Translations under genes and position numbers: made by a program
In this document: piece after piece, positions 21,770 to 34,214 of the stretch
Layout of the letters: the number at the start of each line of letters is the position of its first letter
Numbering within the stretch: the stretch's first letter is position 1
Source: Cycas panzhihuaensis
Taxonomy: Eukaryota > Cycadophyta
Assembly (NCBI GenBank): GCA_023213395.1
Contig: CM041465.1
Span: forward strand, 35,347,741 to 35,411,740
Length of the DNA stretch: 64,000 bases
Direction of reading: 5' to 3'
The notes under the pieces: generated by a model
What the model saw: the letters and a program-made list of their open reading frames with translations, nothing else
The model's database searches: none
Told to the model about the DNA's origin: nothing

Positions 21770-22640
21770 CAGAAGTCCAAGCCATCATCAATCAATATAG
21801 TCAGGTATTTGATGAACCTCTCTAAGGATTACCTCCAAGTCGAAGTTGTGAACATTTTATCAAACTAATTTCAAAAGCTACCCCAGTAAACATTCGACCT
21901 TATTTCCATCCATTACATTTTAAAAGGGAAATTGAACAAACTATGCAACATCTACTGTAATACGAATCCATCACTCCAAGTACCAGCCCATTCGTATCAC
22001 CTATTATACTCATTTGAAAAAAAGATAGATCTTATCAAATGTTCGTAGATTATCGAGTTTTCAATAAATTGACCATAAAAAATGGGTATTCAATTCCGCA
22101 AATTATTGACTTATTGGATGAGTTACATAGAGCTTGATATTTTTCAAAGATTGACCTATGGTCTGAATATTATCAAATTTGAATAAAAGTAGAGGACACT
22201 CATCAGACAACTTTCTGAATCCATGAAGGACTATTTGAATTCTGAGTTGTGCCCTACAGATTAACAAATGCCCTGACAACATTCAAAAGCACCTTAAACT
22301 AGGTACTCAAGTCATATTTATGAAAATTTGTATTGGTTTTCTTTGATAATATTTTGATCTACAAGTTTTGGCAAAAACACTTAGAGCATATCAAGACAAT
22401 TTACAACTACTACAAGACCAATAATTTTTCACCAATAAAAACAAATGTGCATTTGGACAAATGGAATTGGAGTATTTAGGTCATATCATTACACAAGGAG
22501 TAAATATCAACCCAAAAAAAGTTCAAGCAATCATAGATTGGCCAACTCCGAAAAACATAACAAGGGTATGAGAATTCCTAAGAGTATCAAGATTCCTCCA
22601 TCAATTTATCAAAAGGTATACACATATGGTAGCACCACTA
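21770..22640 (+). pseudogene. Reverse transcriptase of chromovirus B
   Basis: Frames contain QAIINQYSQVFDEPL, a LPPSR motif, YQMFVDYRVFNKLTIKNGYS, IPQIIDLLDELH, FSKIDLWSEYYQI, and the catalytic loop as VLVFFDNILIY in which the second Asp of FxDD is Asn. Order and spacing match Ty3/Gypsy RT. Stops and frameshifts are frequent after 22250. Confidence 0.8.
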
Positions 22641-23130
22641 ACAATCTCAACTAAGAAGGATGACTTCATATGGAATCCAAATGCCAAGTTAACATTCCAA
22701 AGATTAAAATTTATAATGACCATCACACTAGTGTTAGCCACTCTAGACTTCTTCTATCCATTCATGATCAAATGTGATGTACCCAGAATAGGAGTAGAAG
22801 CAATATTTTTACACGAAGATAGACCGTTGGCATATAAAAGCAAGAAACTTAATGAGTGAGAATGACTCAAATCTATATATGATAAGGAGATGTTAGCCAT
22901 CATGCATGCCATACATCAATGGTGTCAATATCTCCTTAGGAATAAGTCCATAGTGAAAATAAATCATGACAACCTAAAATATTTCCTCAACCAAAAGTCA
23001 CTCTTTAACGAACAACAAAAAGTGGGTAAGCAAACCTCAAACATTTGATTTTACTATTCTCTACAAAAAGGGCAAAGAAAATGTCGTCACAGATGTTTTA
23101 TCCAAAATTCCAACAAGAGATACTAAAAGC
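22640..23130 (+). pseudogene. RNase H of chromovirus B
   Basis: An open stretch at 22686-22859 reads TITLVLATLDFFYPFMIKCD and RPLAYKSKKLNE, the N-terminal half of Gypsy RNase H. FDFTILYKKGKENVVTDVLS near 23045 is the C-terminal link to integrase. The expected first Asp (IKCDVPRIGVEA) is kept, and the middle part is frameshifted. Confidence 0.7.
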
Positions 23131-23229
23131 AACTCCCCTACCCTATAGAGCATCACGATAGCAATGCTAGAATGGATTAAAAAAATAATCCAAGGATATA
23201 TCAATGACCCTCACTCTTAGGAAGCATTA

Positions 23230-24240
23230 TAGGAAATAAAAAGGGGGAATAATACCCAATATAGTCTACAAGGGAGACTAATTATGAGAAAAGGAAAAAT
23301 ATTAGTGCCATCAATTCTAGGAATCAAAATAAAAATTCTGGAGGAAGCCCATTATTTTGCATGTGGAGGATACACATGATTGACAAAATGTACCAATAAA
23401 TTCAAGACACTTTTCTTAGAAGGTAATGAAAGAAAATATACATAAACTCGTTTTTTAATGTGATACCTATCAAAGTAACAAAAACAAAAGCCTAAAAATC
23501 CTTAGGTTACTTCAACCACTACATATACTACAGCCAGTACATATACCAAATCAAAAGTAGGAAGAAATCTCAATCGACTTCATCATATGGTTACCAAAAT
23601 TTGAAGAAAAATATTACGTCTTTATGGTAGTTGATCGCCTCACAAAATACACACTTTTGAGGGATGTAAACATTAGTTAAAACTACTTAAATAGCAGATA
23701 TATCTATAAAAGAAATATATTGCCTCCACGACTTCCCAAAACTAATTATCAACTTTAGAGACTTGAAATTCATAAGTAATTTCTAGCAAGAATTATTTTA
23801 AATGACAGGTACAAAATTAAACATGAGTACAACTTATCACCCTCAGACAAACAAAAGTCGTTAATAAATGTTTAGAAGGCTATCTACACAATTTTACTTT
23901 TGACAGGCAACATCAATGGCATAAATAGCTCTGTTTAGCCAAATGGTGGTACAGTACTACCCATCATACCACAGTAAAGATGATACCATTTCAAGCTCTT
24001 TTATGGTTTTAAACCACCCTCCATTCTAATATGGTAGAAAACCTCAAAAGTCCAAGTTGTACAAGAACAATAAAAATAGATGCATCAAACACTTGAGCTT
24101 TTTTGGAATAATCTATATATTGCCTAGAATAAGATGAAACAAGCAAACCTCCATAGAATAGAATGATCATTTAGGCTAAGAGATTGAGTTTTTCTTCGAC
24201 TTTAACCTCATAGGCAAATAACCTTAAAATATTCTAGTTG
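23230..24240 (+). pseudogene. Integrase of chromovirus B
   Basis: After a degraded HHCC zinc region near 23400, WEEISIDFIIWLPKFEEKYY and VFMVVDRLTKY mark the start of the catalytic core at 23555-23660 with its first Asp. NLSPSDKQKSLINV near 23830 corresponds to the block before the catalytic Glu (usually TAYHPQTDGQTE), in which the Glu is lost. Stops are numerous. Confidence 0.7.
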
Positions 24241-24244
24241 ACAC

Positions 24245-24565
24245 AAATTACAACCAAAACTTTTTGGGCCATACAAAGTAATGGCCAAAATAGGAGATGT
24301 AGCTTATTAATTGGAACTACCTCCTACAAGCTTCACCCATAACACATTTCACATCTTCTGTCTCAAACAAAATCTTGGAAAAGATACAACACCTCAGACA
24401 AACTTACCCATATTAGATGAAGAAGGTAAGCCTACACTTGAACTAGACAGTGTCTTACAAGCACATACTAGGAGGTTTTGTTTAAGAGAAATAAATCAAT
24501 ATCCCTTTAAATGGAAGCCAAGTGACAACAACAACATAACATGGGAATTTGAGGAGTGGATGTAA
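24245..24565 (+). pseudogene. Integrase C-terminus with chromodomain-like tail, element B
   Basis: A frame open from 24311 reads MELPPTSFTHNTFHIFCLKQ, LPILDEEGKPTLELDSVLQA, then INQYPFKWKPSDNNNITWEF. The final block resembles the V-KWKG-x-TWE chromodomain core that chromoviruses carry after integrase and that directs integration to marked chromatin. The stop at 24563 is close to the polypurine tract, as expected. Confidence 0.7.
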
Positions 24566-24608
24566 CAACATTCTAAGTTAGCCATGCTTTGAGGGTAAAA
24601 CATGTTTT

Positions 24609-24622
24609 CAAGGGGAGGGACT
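24609..24622 (+). other. Polypurine tract of chromovirus B
   Basis: AAGGGGAGGGACTT precedes the 3' LTR start. The LTR's first bases here are TACAGCATTCC, so the terminal TG is mutated. Confidence 0.65.
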
Positions 24623-25228
24623 TACAGCATTCCAAACACCTTGGAAGGTTGTTTGGTCAACCTTCCTTAAGAGTAGAAAAAATGATTTATTAAGAGTAAA
24701 AGAATCGACTTATTAAAAGTAGAAAGAATGACTTATTAAGATCAGAAAAATCAACTTATATATATGTGTATCTTACTTTTCTTTTTATATTTTGAGGAGT
24801 ATTCTGATTGACTTCTAATCTTCTTTTTGGACAAGTTTTATACTTCCTTTTGGCTGCTTCTTTAAAGGCCATCTAACTGCCTTTATAAGAAGTATTTTGA
24901 CCCTCCTTTAAACATCATTCACTATGTCTTGGACTACCATATTTCTGGTCTTTTGGATTGTTTTGTGGACCCCTCGCCTTGAAGACGAATCCATTCTCAG
25001 TTGAGGGTGTAGGATCCTTTGGTAACATTGTACTTATTCAATTTATGTTCTATTTCTATCATTTATTTTTTATATGAAAACTACACTTTTATAACTTATT
25101 ATTTATTGGTACAATTTCAATAAGTTTATATTATTTTATTGTTGTGATTTGTATCTTGCAAGTGTATACTATGTGAATTTACTTGTTTGTGAAGCAATTA
25201 ATTAAAATAAGTTGCTAAGGTTGCTACA
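24623..25228 (+). repeat. 3' LTR of chromovirus B
   Basis: It is a homolog of 19541-20078 and ends in the identical GGTTGCTACA. It carries an extra stretch with repeats of a GACTTATTAA-like motif near 24680-24750 that is absent from the 5' copy. Confidence 0.8.
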
Positions 25229-26170
25229 ATTTTTGTCATGGTAGATTGGTTAGTGAAATATAATCATTTGAGATATATTTAATCCATAGTCAAGGCCAAC
25301 AAGATAATTGACCTATTTGTCAAGGAAATCCATTGACTGCATGGTTTTCCTAAGCTCATAGTGAGTGACTACAACCCTAAAATTCTAAGAAATTTCTAAC
25401 AAGAAATATTTCATCAAGTGGACACCAAACTCACAATGAGCACAACATATCATCTATAAGTAGACAACTAGATAGCAGTGAATAAATGTTAAGAAGACTA
25501 TCTTTGAAAATTTTCATCAAATAAACAACATTAACACAAGTAGTTATATTTGGCTAAACGATGGCATAATACCACCTATCACATATAAAAAAAGATGACC
25601 ACCTTCAAGACTTTATATGGGTATAAAACCCCTATATCTTCTCATATGGGTTAATAACTCTCGTACATCGGCTATATAGAATCAATAGAAATAAATGGCC
25701 CAGATAATACAAATCCTTAAGGACAACCTTAACTTAACAAAAAACCATATAAAACAACAGGTTGATTTGCACAGATCTAAATGATCCAAAGATAGGGGAT
25801 TGGGCATTTTTAAAGCTCCAACCTTGCAAACAAGCCACCCTCAAATAAACAAGGAAGCCTAAATTGCAACCATATTTTTTTGAACCATATTAGATCTTGG
25901 GCAAGGTGGGAGAAGTAATCCACTGACTTGATTTACCATGTAATATCAAGGTGCTTAATATATTCCATGTCTCTTGCCTTAATCCAAAATTAGGACAAAC
26001 TACAACCCCCCTCTAGAACTCCATATATTAGATAATGAAGGGAAATTGACTTTGAAACTAGAAGGCATCCTCTAAACTAGGACCAAACAACTACATTACA
26101 AAGAGATTCGCAAATATCTAATCAAGTGGATGGGCATCAATGAAGAAGACGTCATCTAGGAATCATAAGC
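25229..26170 (+). pseudogene. Chromovirus A: integrase core and chromodomain, 3' part
   Basis: It resumes the integrase broken at 19540. FVMVDWLVKYNHLRYI, then EIHLHGFPKLIVSDYNPK (with a stop) carries the second catalytic Asp, and a degraded MSTTYHL-VDN block corresponds to the TAYHPQTDGQ region. The C-terminus has KIGDWAFLKLQPCKQATLK and ILGKVGEVIHLDLP (with stops). A chromodomain-like IRKYLIKWMGINEEDVI ends near 26160. Confidence 0.7.
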
Positions 26171-26225
26171 ATATTACCAATAACATTTACACCTCCCCAT
26201 GCTTTGAGGGCAAAGCATGTTCTCA

Positions 26226-26249
26226 AGTTAGGGGTGGGGGGGTAGGGCT
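26226..26249 (+). other. Polypurine tract of chromovirus A
   Basis: The purine-rich run AAGTTAGGGGTGGGGGGGTA with following GGGC stands directly before TGTAGCATTTCC, the likely LTR start at 26250. Confidence 0.6.
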
Positions 26250-26665
26250 TGTAGCATTTCCCCCAAATTCCAATTCCTTCTCTTTTTCAGCCACATTAGG
26301 TTTGGCCTTTACTTTCTTATCACATTCTCTCTTTATTAACTTGAAAACCAACTTCTATTACACCTATATATAGGGGGCCTAACCCCCATTTGGGGTATCA
26401 AATTAGAGTGAAGATTACTAGAGCTCTTGAAGCTACACTCCTAGTTACAAACTATTTGGGAGGACACCTTGCCTCAAAGAGAGTACATTTTGTGATATTC
26501 ATTACTTGTAAACTCTAGCCATTTCATGTGAATAATATTGATCTGTAATTATTATCACTATGATTCATATATTCAATGCATGTTTTGAGATTTGTTTAAT
26601 ATAATTATAGATCAACAATAATATTATATGAAAATTACAGAACAAAAATTACATAGACCTTTATG
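26250..26665 (+). repeat. 3' LTR of chromovirus A (end uncertain)
   Basis: It begins TGTAGCATTTCCCCC, similar to the starts of the B and K LTRs. A TATA box (TATATATAG) is near 26363. No second copy of this LTR is in the window, so the right end is an estimate. Confidence 0.45.
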
Positions 26666-28611
26666 TTTAGTTGATCTAGGGTGAATGCCCCCTAAGATTC
26701 CTACTAATATATTAAAGCTCACTAGTCTCATCTAAGTTTATTATTAGATTTTGTTTAAGTGGTGCACCCATAGCTACACAATAACTATGCATTTTTGGTT
26801 TCTTGTGTTTACATATAGGGGTGACATTTTATTTGTAACATCCAAGAAAATGGAGAAGATGATGGCCTCTCTCCTTTTTTGTTTTTGTTATACCATACCT
26901 ATAATATTTCTTATATATAAAGAACATTTTTTAATAAAAAACATAACATAACATAATATAATATAATATTTGTAAACCAACATTTGTCATGAGAGTGGTG
27001 GATAGGCTAAACATTTGGTTTTGCATTTCTATAAATTAGTTTGAATTTTGTGCAAATGCATTTCACAAAAACTCTACACTTAGCTTCATGCTAGTCATAC
27101 ATCAAGATTCGAGGCCATTTGACATTTTATGAAAATGCTTAATAAATCTCCATATGATGACCATGAGTAAGCATTTATTGATATAAATAATTGGCTTATT
27201 CAATGGTCATTAATTTTGAATTGTGTAAAGAAACATCTTAATTATGATGCTAAACTAAGAGGAATTAGGCAAAATTAGCAAAACTTGGATTTAAAAAAGT
27301 TTGGGCAACTTGTTATCCTTTTATTATTGAGATAGTGGTGTTGGTTGCAGTTAGTGTTGCTCACCTTGATCCATAACCCTCATAAGGTTTTCATAATCAT
27401 TTTTATCATGAAAAACAATTAGGTAATGACCATAATAATGGTTAAATTCACATATACTTGTTAAATTTCCCATCCACATTGCAATGCAATTGAGAGGTAA
27501 ATATCGTATTTTGTGGAGGTAGGGATTAGGTGTTGTTTTCTTCAACTATTCTCATTACTATTTACATTATGCATATTATGCTTGTTTATGCTATTTTTTA
27601 TCTATTGGCAACATCCCCTACAATAATCCATAACCTTGGACATAATATTAATCATTTTAGGATATGAAATAATATTGTTGTTGTGGAGATGAAGTAATCA
27701 CAATCACATCTTGTTTTTCTTTTTATATATTATAGACATTTCAAAGCCTAGTGATTTGATTCATCTTTCCAACTTCCACTAATGTACAATATGAGAATAT
27801 TTGTGGTCATACAATTCCTTTTGCCATCTTTCTTCATTTCTCATAAGAATTCCTCCAACCTTAAATACCTCTTTTATAAGTATTCAACTAGAGAAAAAAT
27901 GAATTGTTACATTTAACATTTTCTATAAATTAAAGTGCATACACATAGACTTACGTATAAGTAACAGATTAATGTCCTAATTCATAAATTCACTTTGAGT
28001 AATTAAGACAAATATCACAAGGGTTGGGCCCATTCTTGCAATTGGATCTACTATAGGTCTCACCAAAGTATTCAAGAAGTATTTGCCTTCGACATTCAAC
28101 CTGCAATATAATTCCACATTAGTAGTTGCAAATGTATTAAAATACAAGAGATTATTAAATCATAATTACCATAAATCATATTTTTTTAATGTCACTTTTC
28201 TTTAGGAGCAATTTCTTGTGTTTAATGCCATAAGCAGAGGAACAATGGTCTCATTGTGGCATTATACACAAATTGTGGTGATTCCTTCCTCTCACACATA
28301 CCACTACCATGTCTCCTCTCAAGTCCCTACTATCTTCCCCAATTTCTTTCAAACTTCTTATAAAGCAGTACAATGTTTAACATCTCACTAGCCTTTCAAA
28401 TTAAAAATTCAACATTGTTTTAGAATAAATATTCATATAATAACTTTGGTAAAAGTTAAATGCCTATCATGCATTTTTCAAATGTTCCCTAAACTAATAA
28501 TTAAAATGAAAGATAAACGTGAAAATGAAATCCAAACTAATGTAGTAAAATATACTCATGAGAAGTATGTTGTTTTTTATTGTGAAATGTCTATAAGATA
28601 CTTTTGTTTGT

Positions 28612-28955
28612 AGTGAAAAAATGCACCTTGTATTTGCCAAACATATTAGCTTATGACATATCTTATAAATATCAATTAGTTAAACCAATTCAATGTTGCC
28701 TTGTCTTTGTTGACTATATGTTCACAGCATACAAGGAGAACATGGGATCTAAGCATTACTCAAAACAATCCTACTCTTACTTTCATCATTAATAGAAAAA
28801 CACACCTTATATTTGTCAAACATGGTAAGTTATGCCAAATCTTATTAAGTATTGATTGCTTAAACTAATATAAGGTTGCATCATCTTAGTTGACTATATG
28901 CTAGCAACTTGCAAGGAAAACATGGGATTTAAGCACATTACTCAAAATTGCTATA
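28612..28955 (+). repeat. Imperfect tandem duplication, unit about 180 bp
   Basis: 28612-28768 and 28794-28955 share the order CACCTT-TATTTG-CAAACAT, TTATGACATATCTTAT or its variant, GTTGACTATATG, AAGGA-AACATGGGAT and AAGCA-TTACTCAAAA. The two units are about 182 bp apart and visibly diverged. Confidence 0.65.
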
Positions 28956-29905
28956 AAGAAAGTAAACCATAGATTCATTAATCAAGGCTGTAAAGGGCAC
29001 AAGCCCCCAAAGACACGAGTCCTCAATTTGATTTAGTTCCTATCATGACCCCATGATAATGCAACAAGCACCAACATGGATGTAATTGATGATTACATTT
29101 CTATTAGACCAAGTTCACTTTCTCTCATCAACATCATAAAATAACATTACACCTTCACGACAGAGAAAAACCTCGAAAGCTATGCTAAAATTAGTTAAAA
29201 TTGGGCTTGGATTAAGTCTTCTCACTAGGTTGCCATTGATCCACTTAAGTAAAGAGCAAATCAGCGAATGAACTCATTTATGTATAATTACAAAACAAAA
29301 CCTTCATTTCGAAGATATATAAGAGGGAGAAAGAATCTCTTAATCCTTTAGGAGGTTGCATTACTCAAATAAGGAGAAATCTAGCGTAAAACATCTCTTT
29401 TCAAAATTTTGGTTTATATTTTTTCAATAATATAGGCAACTATGTAAATGTTGCATAGACAAATGCATAAGCACTGTACTAATGAGTGGTCAAACTATCA
29501 AACAATTTGCATTAATAAAGTATTTTCTTTCTTGTTCTTGCCACAACAAGAAGAAGTTATTTTAGTAGGTACATTTGCCATAAAACTTGCACTTCTGTTT
29601 TAATATGTCACTTTAAATTGCTATCGATTTTTTATGGTCATTTTCATGCATTCGTGGTAGATTTCGAGCATTTGACCTCAAAATATACATGCATATATTA
29701 TGATCACTATCATAATTATTTATTACATTTGCATAGTAAAATACTATGATTTTGTGGGGAGAACACTACCCATATCCATCGAGTATAGCTAAAACACATT
29801 AAAAACTATGCATCAAATACACCCAAAATTTCCTAAGTCATTCATAAAACATTAGGGATAATCAATAGGGTAAAGCAAGAGCTCATATAGGAATAGGACT
29901 AAGGA

Positions 29906-29910
<5 letters not shown>

Positions 29911-29946
<36 letters not shown>

Positions 29947-29964
29947 GGTGTGTGGGTGTGTGTG
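29911..29964 (+). repeat. GT-rich microsatellite
   Basis: A run of about 14 TG units is followed by GGGTGGGTGGGTG and more TG units. The variation suggests slippage from a pure TG array. Confidence 0.9.
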
Positions 29965-29984
29965 ATACTTATATATGGACCTAA

Positions 29985-30250
29985 CTAGTTGGGTTAATAA
30001 ATGCAAGAGATGCCATGCATGTGGATCAAGTACTTGGGACTAGTGTATGCAAAGTAATGTGGCAAGGATCGTAATTATAGATAAGTTGGTTGGGGCTAGT
30101 ATATGTATCGCCAAATGCTACACCATGGATCCATTAACTAGGACCAATACATGTATTGATGGAAGTTAACCTGTGGATTAGTTTATTGGGGCTAGCATAT
30201 GTTGGCCCTACCATTGTAAAGACTAACCAATTGGAATTAGCATATAGTTG
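29985..30250 (+). repeat. Degenerate tandem repeat, unit about 60-65 bp
   Basis: The motif TTGGGGCTAG(T/C)ATATG or close variants (TTGGGACTAGTGTATG, CTAGGACCAATACATG, TTGGAATTAGCATATA) recurs at roughly even spacing near 30030, 30093, 30145, 30205 and 30235, with GGAT-AGTT-like text in between. Confidence 0.5.
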
Positions 30251-31283
30251 TTGCAGGGCAGTGTCTTTTTTCTAGCAAATGGCTTGCACCAAACACAAAT
30301 AAAAGGTTGACCTCGATGCAATTGTGTAAGTCACATTGATATGATAAGATGTATTGCATCCTCTCACATGCCTAGAATTTGACATAGACATCCCATGGTA
30401 GGTTAGTTGCATATAATGGGTGTAGATCCGACCATAGTAGGAGGTCATTCCAATATAAGGAAGAGTTGAGCATACAAAAATATGCAAGTCTAAAAGATGA
30501 CAAAGCACATCAATGTATGAAAGACCCAAGCATGATAGAGCATGTTGATTATATACAAGTATATATAACATAAGACATATCAAGTATATGTTTACATATA
30601 CAACACAAGACACACCAATAATATGCAATGATGTGTGGAGAGCAATCATGTATGATATAATTAAGCTTAAAAATGGATTAATTAAGCATAATGTATTAAT
30701 ATAATTAACTATGTATTGCTTAATGAAGGGTCATGGAATTAACCCAAAAGGGAGTACCACTCCATGGGTTGTGATCCTTAGGTAGAATTAAATAATCATC
30801 CTCACATTGTGCTCAATGTGAAAATCAAGTCAATTTGTCTTGTGCATATTCCCTATATACAATTGAATTTCTCTATAATGCAATCTTGTCTTAATAGCCA
30901 AATGCATATGTTATGAATGGTGTATGTACTGTGTGTATTTTGAGCAATGTATATTTATGTATCCTAGCTAGTTACATGGGGAATGTAAAGCATCGAGTCT
31001 ATGAAAACTAACACAAAAATAGATTGAAGACAAAGTATACCATCATGAGCATTCCTTTCAAATGAGCCTAGCATAAAGCATTCAATGAGCAGGCAAGGTA
31101 TGCATAGCTTTTCTCACTCCTTAGCTATAAGATGGCCTTGTAATCTTTAACATTGGTCCTATTGTCCACAAACTATTAAATGAGAAAATGAGGAAGTGGA
31201 GTTTAAATGTACCATGGTACTAGAAAATGGACAACCGTAGACAATTGTGCATGGTTTAACAAACAAAATTTAGATTGTCATAA

Positions 31284-31486
31284 CTATTAGAACAATAAGA
31301 ACAGAAGAAGATACTTCAATTTCCTTACATTAATGAGACAGATATACTCTCATATAAATACATACATCATATACATATGAACCTATGCATAAATGACAAG
31401 TGTCGAAGATAGAATGAAAGAGGCGTTGAACACATAACCCTTAATTTAACATTAAAAAATAAAAGATAAAGCATCCTATGCTAACA
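31284..31486 (-). repeat. 3' LTR of Copia C
   Basis: It pairs with 58121-58316 along its length. On the minus strand it starts TGTTAGCATAGG after the purine run AAGAGAGGG. The terminal CA is mutated (plus-strand TATTAGAAC at 31284 against TGTTAGAAC at 58121). Confidence 0.85.
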
Positions 31487-31496
31487 CCCTCTCTTA
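31487..31496 (-). other. Polypurine tract of Copia C
   Basis: The minus strand reads TTAAGAGAGGG immediately before the LTR, the same as in Copia G, a sign of close kinship. Confidence 0.65.
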
Positions 31497-31627
31497 ACGT
31501 TCTATCTTTTATTTTTTATACCAAGCATCTCTTTAAAATATTGGAACTTGTCATTTAACAAAGACTTTGTGAGTATGTTTGTAACCTATTTACCATTGGT
31601 ACTGTATTATAGATTTATCTACTTTGC

Positions 31628-32167
31628 TTAAATTGTTTCTCTCATAAAATGATGGTGTATTTCAATGTGTTTTGTTCTAGTAAGAGATACAAGATTTTTA
31701 ATCATTTTGATAATATTTTGGTTACCACAAAAAATGGAGGTAGCTTGATTTTGTTCTTGCTTTAAGCGTTTAAGCAATTGTCTTATCCGCATTGCTTCAT
31801 ATATGACTCTTACGATTGCCTCGTATTCTACTTTTATTGATGAGAAAGTTACAATTGATTGTTTTTTGCTACTCCGTGATGTAACAATAGACCTAAGAGT
31901 GAAACAATATCCAGATATGGACTTTCTCTCTAGTCGATCTCCAACCCAGTCTAAATCACTATAACCTATTAGTTTAAAATTTGATACTTTGGTGTAACAA
32001 AGCCCAAGTGTTGAGATTCCTTTGATATACCTCAAGACTCTTTTGGCAATATTCCAATGAGAAACTTTTGGAGAATACATATACTTAGAGATTATTTCAA
32101 TTAAGTATGAAATGTCAATGTTGGTGGTTGTAAGATAAATAAGGTTGCCTACCAGTTGTCTATTCAA
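31628..32167 (-). pseudogene. RNase H of Copia C
   Basis: An open frame of 179 codons contains QLVGNLIYLTTTNIDISYLI, GYSDLDWVGDRLERKSISGY, SSKKQSIVTFSSIKVEYEAI, and the final RTKHIEIHHHFMRE. These are the standard blocks of Copia RNase H, with the catalytic Asp in GYSDLDW and the Glu in KVEYEA. The expected last Asp (CDNQS) is replaced (FCGNQN), so catalysis is doubtful. It acts after RT to remove template RNA. Confidence 0.85.
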
Positions 32168-32169
32168 GG

Positions 32170-33030
32170 TTTCATCAACCTTTTTTCTCCTTCACCAACA
32201 ATTAGTATACACCCTATTTCCATTGGAGTTACACATGCATTGCAATCTTCCATTCTGAATTTTTAAAGAAGATTCTTTGCATATTTTGTTTGAGATATAA
32301 ATATAGAATCTTCTCTTTGATCTACTTCAATACCAAGATAGTAATGAAACAATTCCATGACTATCATTTCAAACACATTTTCCATTTAAGTTTTCACTTG
32401 ACATACTGTGCTATTATCATTTCCAGTAGCTATCATATCATCTATATAAACTATTATAATAGTGATTAGACCACTTTCATTTATTTTGACATAAAGACTG
32501 GGATTACATTCGCATTGACTGAAACCTTCTTAGTTAAGATGTTGATCCAACTTTGCATACCAGGCTCTAAGTGCTTGTTTTAATCCATATAGAGCCTTTT
32601 TGAGTCTGTAGACAAGATGCTCTTTACCTTTCTCTACGTATTTAGAGAGTCGTTCCATATACACTGCTTCATTTAGGTTGCCATTTAGGAAGGCGATTTT
32701 TACATCAAGTTGTATGATGCTCCATCCAAAATGTGCTACCATGGTGATCACTATTCTTATAATTATTAATTTAGTTACCGGAGAGAAGGTTTTTTTATAG
32801 TCCATTCTTGCAGTCTTAAGTGTATGGTCTATTCTTATAGTCTTGAGTGTTCCCTTTTGCTACAACCCTGGCCTTGTATTTTTCAATGGTACCATCATAT
32901 TTTTCCTCAACTTTGCATACCCACTTACATCTAATAATGGGCTTATCATTAGGTGCAACAACTAATTACCAAGTTCTATTTTTGTTTATAGCATTGATCC
33001 CTGCATCCATAGCATTTTGCCAATTCGGAT
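32170..33030 (-). pseudogene. Reverse transcriptase of Copia C
   Basis: The N-terminal part near 33030-32850 reads CKWVCKVEEKYDGTIEKYKA. An open block 32805-32530 has KTFSPVTKLIIIRIV, QLDVKIAFLNGNLNEAVYME and ALYGLKQALRAWYAKLDQHL. The catalytic loop appears as IIVYIDDMIATG near 32450 with both Asp intact, followed by YYLGIEVDQ. Stops separate the blocks. It copies element RNA into DNA in the virus-like particle. Confidence 0.85.
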
Positions 33031-33412
33031 GAGTACATGTTTCTCCATAGGTTTATGGTTAAACAACACATATTGAACTTCGATATTTCTGAGATCAAGT
33101 TCTTTATTCAAAGACATTACCTTTTGATTCTTCAGCTATCTTTATATACCATTTTGGTAATTTTTTGTTTGATTACTGCTAATTCTTTCTTTTTGGGGCC
33201 TGTATTCTATTTTGAATGGTTCTTTCTCTTCTTCCAAAACATCTTGTTGATATTCTCCTTGAAGCTCACTTTTTGAGGTATCTCTTTCTATAGTGGTCAC
33301 TTCAGATATTTCCTCTACTAAAGTGAGCATTTTTTCATTTTCTTCAATTTGTCTTTGAATAAATTTTCCTTTCTAGTCTTCTTTGGATGCATTTTCATCA
33401 AAAGTTACATCT

Positions 33413-34214
33413 CTACTGACATAAACTCTTTGTTTTTGGGTCTATACATCTATATGCTTTAAATTTATTCTTGTAACCAATCATAATGCATTCTATACTT
33501 TTGTTCTCTAGGTTAATTCTTTCTTTCTCAAAAAAATGAATATAAGTTTTACATCCAAAGAGTTTGAGATGACTTACATCGATTTTTTTTCCTATCCAAG
33601 CTTCTTCGAGAGTAACTTTATCAAGAACTTGGATTAGACTTCTAGTGATAAGATAAACAACTATGTTGACAACTTCAGCCCAATAAACTTTTGTTACTGC
33701 TTTTTCATCTATCATGCAACGAGTCATTTCTATTATTGTTCTATTATAATGAGTAGTGATTTGCCTTTGTGTTCAATTTAATTTACAAAAATGAGAGAAA
33801 TCATTTGAAATATACTCTCTTCCTCTATCTGACTGGAGAACTTTAATTCTGCATTCACTTTTTAGCTCCACTTAAACTTTTGAATTCTTTAAAACAATCT
33901 AAGACTTCTGATTTGTTGAAGAGGAAATATACTCAAGTTGTTCTGGAAAAATCATCAATAAAGGTAAGAAAGTACCTTGCACCATGAACTAAGTTTGTTG
34001 TGATTAAACCACACAAAACTATATTGACTAATTCTAGCTTATTTTGAGCTTTCCATGTGCTTTCTTCAAATGGAACTCGATATTGCTTTCCAATCATGCA
34101 ACTTTTACAAATGAATGGATTAAATGACATATTAAAAAGACCATCTACCATATTTGATTTCTTTAACAATTTTAGTTGTCTATTTGCAATATGTCCATAT
34201 TTTGAGTGCCACAT
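33413..34214 (-). pseudogene. Integrase of Copia C
   Basis: The HHCC and core start is at 34214-33933: MWHSKYGHIANRQLKLL, CKSCMIGKQYRVPFE, then LVNIVLCGLITTNLVHGARY, where the expected catalytic Asp (HTDLCGP) is replaced. The C-terminal part at 33727-33413 reads AVTKVYWAEVVNIVVYLITR, HLKLFGCKTYIHFFEKERIN and IMIGYKNKFKAYRCIDPKTK. The middle, with the second Asp and the Glu, is frameshifted. Confidence 0.8.

Larger units (their letters stand above)
19541..25228 (+). mobile_element. Chromovirus B, complete but decayed, inserted in integrase of A
   Basis: The element has a 5' LTR (19541-20078), a primer site, gag, protease, RT, RNase H, integrase, a chromodomain-like tail, a polypurine tract and a 3' LTR (24623-25228). 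The flanking 5-mers are ATTGT (19536-19540) and ATTTT (25229-25233), a plausible target duplication with one change. Removing it brings together two halves of A's integrase (GLPKLKEKAQ and FVMVDWLVKYNH). Every pol domain contains stops, so the insertion is old. Confidence 0.8.
26666..31283. other. AT-rich intergenic DNA without recognised gene
   Basis: Frames here are short, lack recognisable domains and are not supported by codon pattern. The region includes an imperfect tandem duplication (28612-28955), a GT microsatellite and a degenerate tandem repeat near 30 kb. It forms the left flank of Copia element C and, before that insertion, was continuous with 58317-59310. Confidence 0.5.

Noticed and set aside
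29911-29964. GT tract as a regulatory or recombination hotspot
   Set aside because: An ordinary microsatellite with no other supporting signal.
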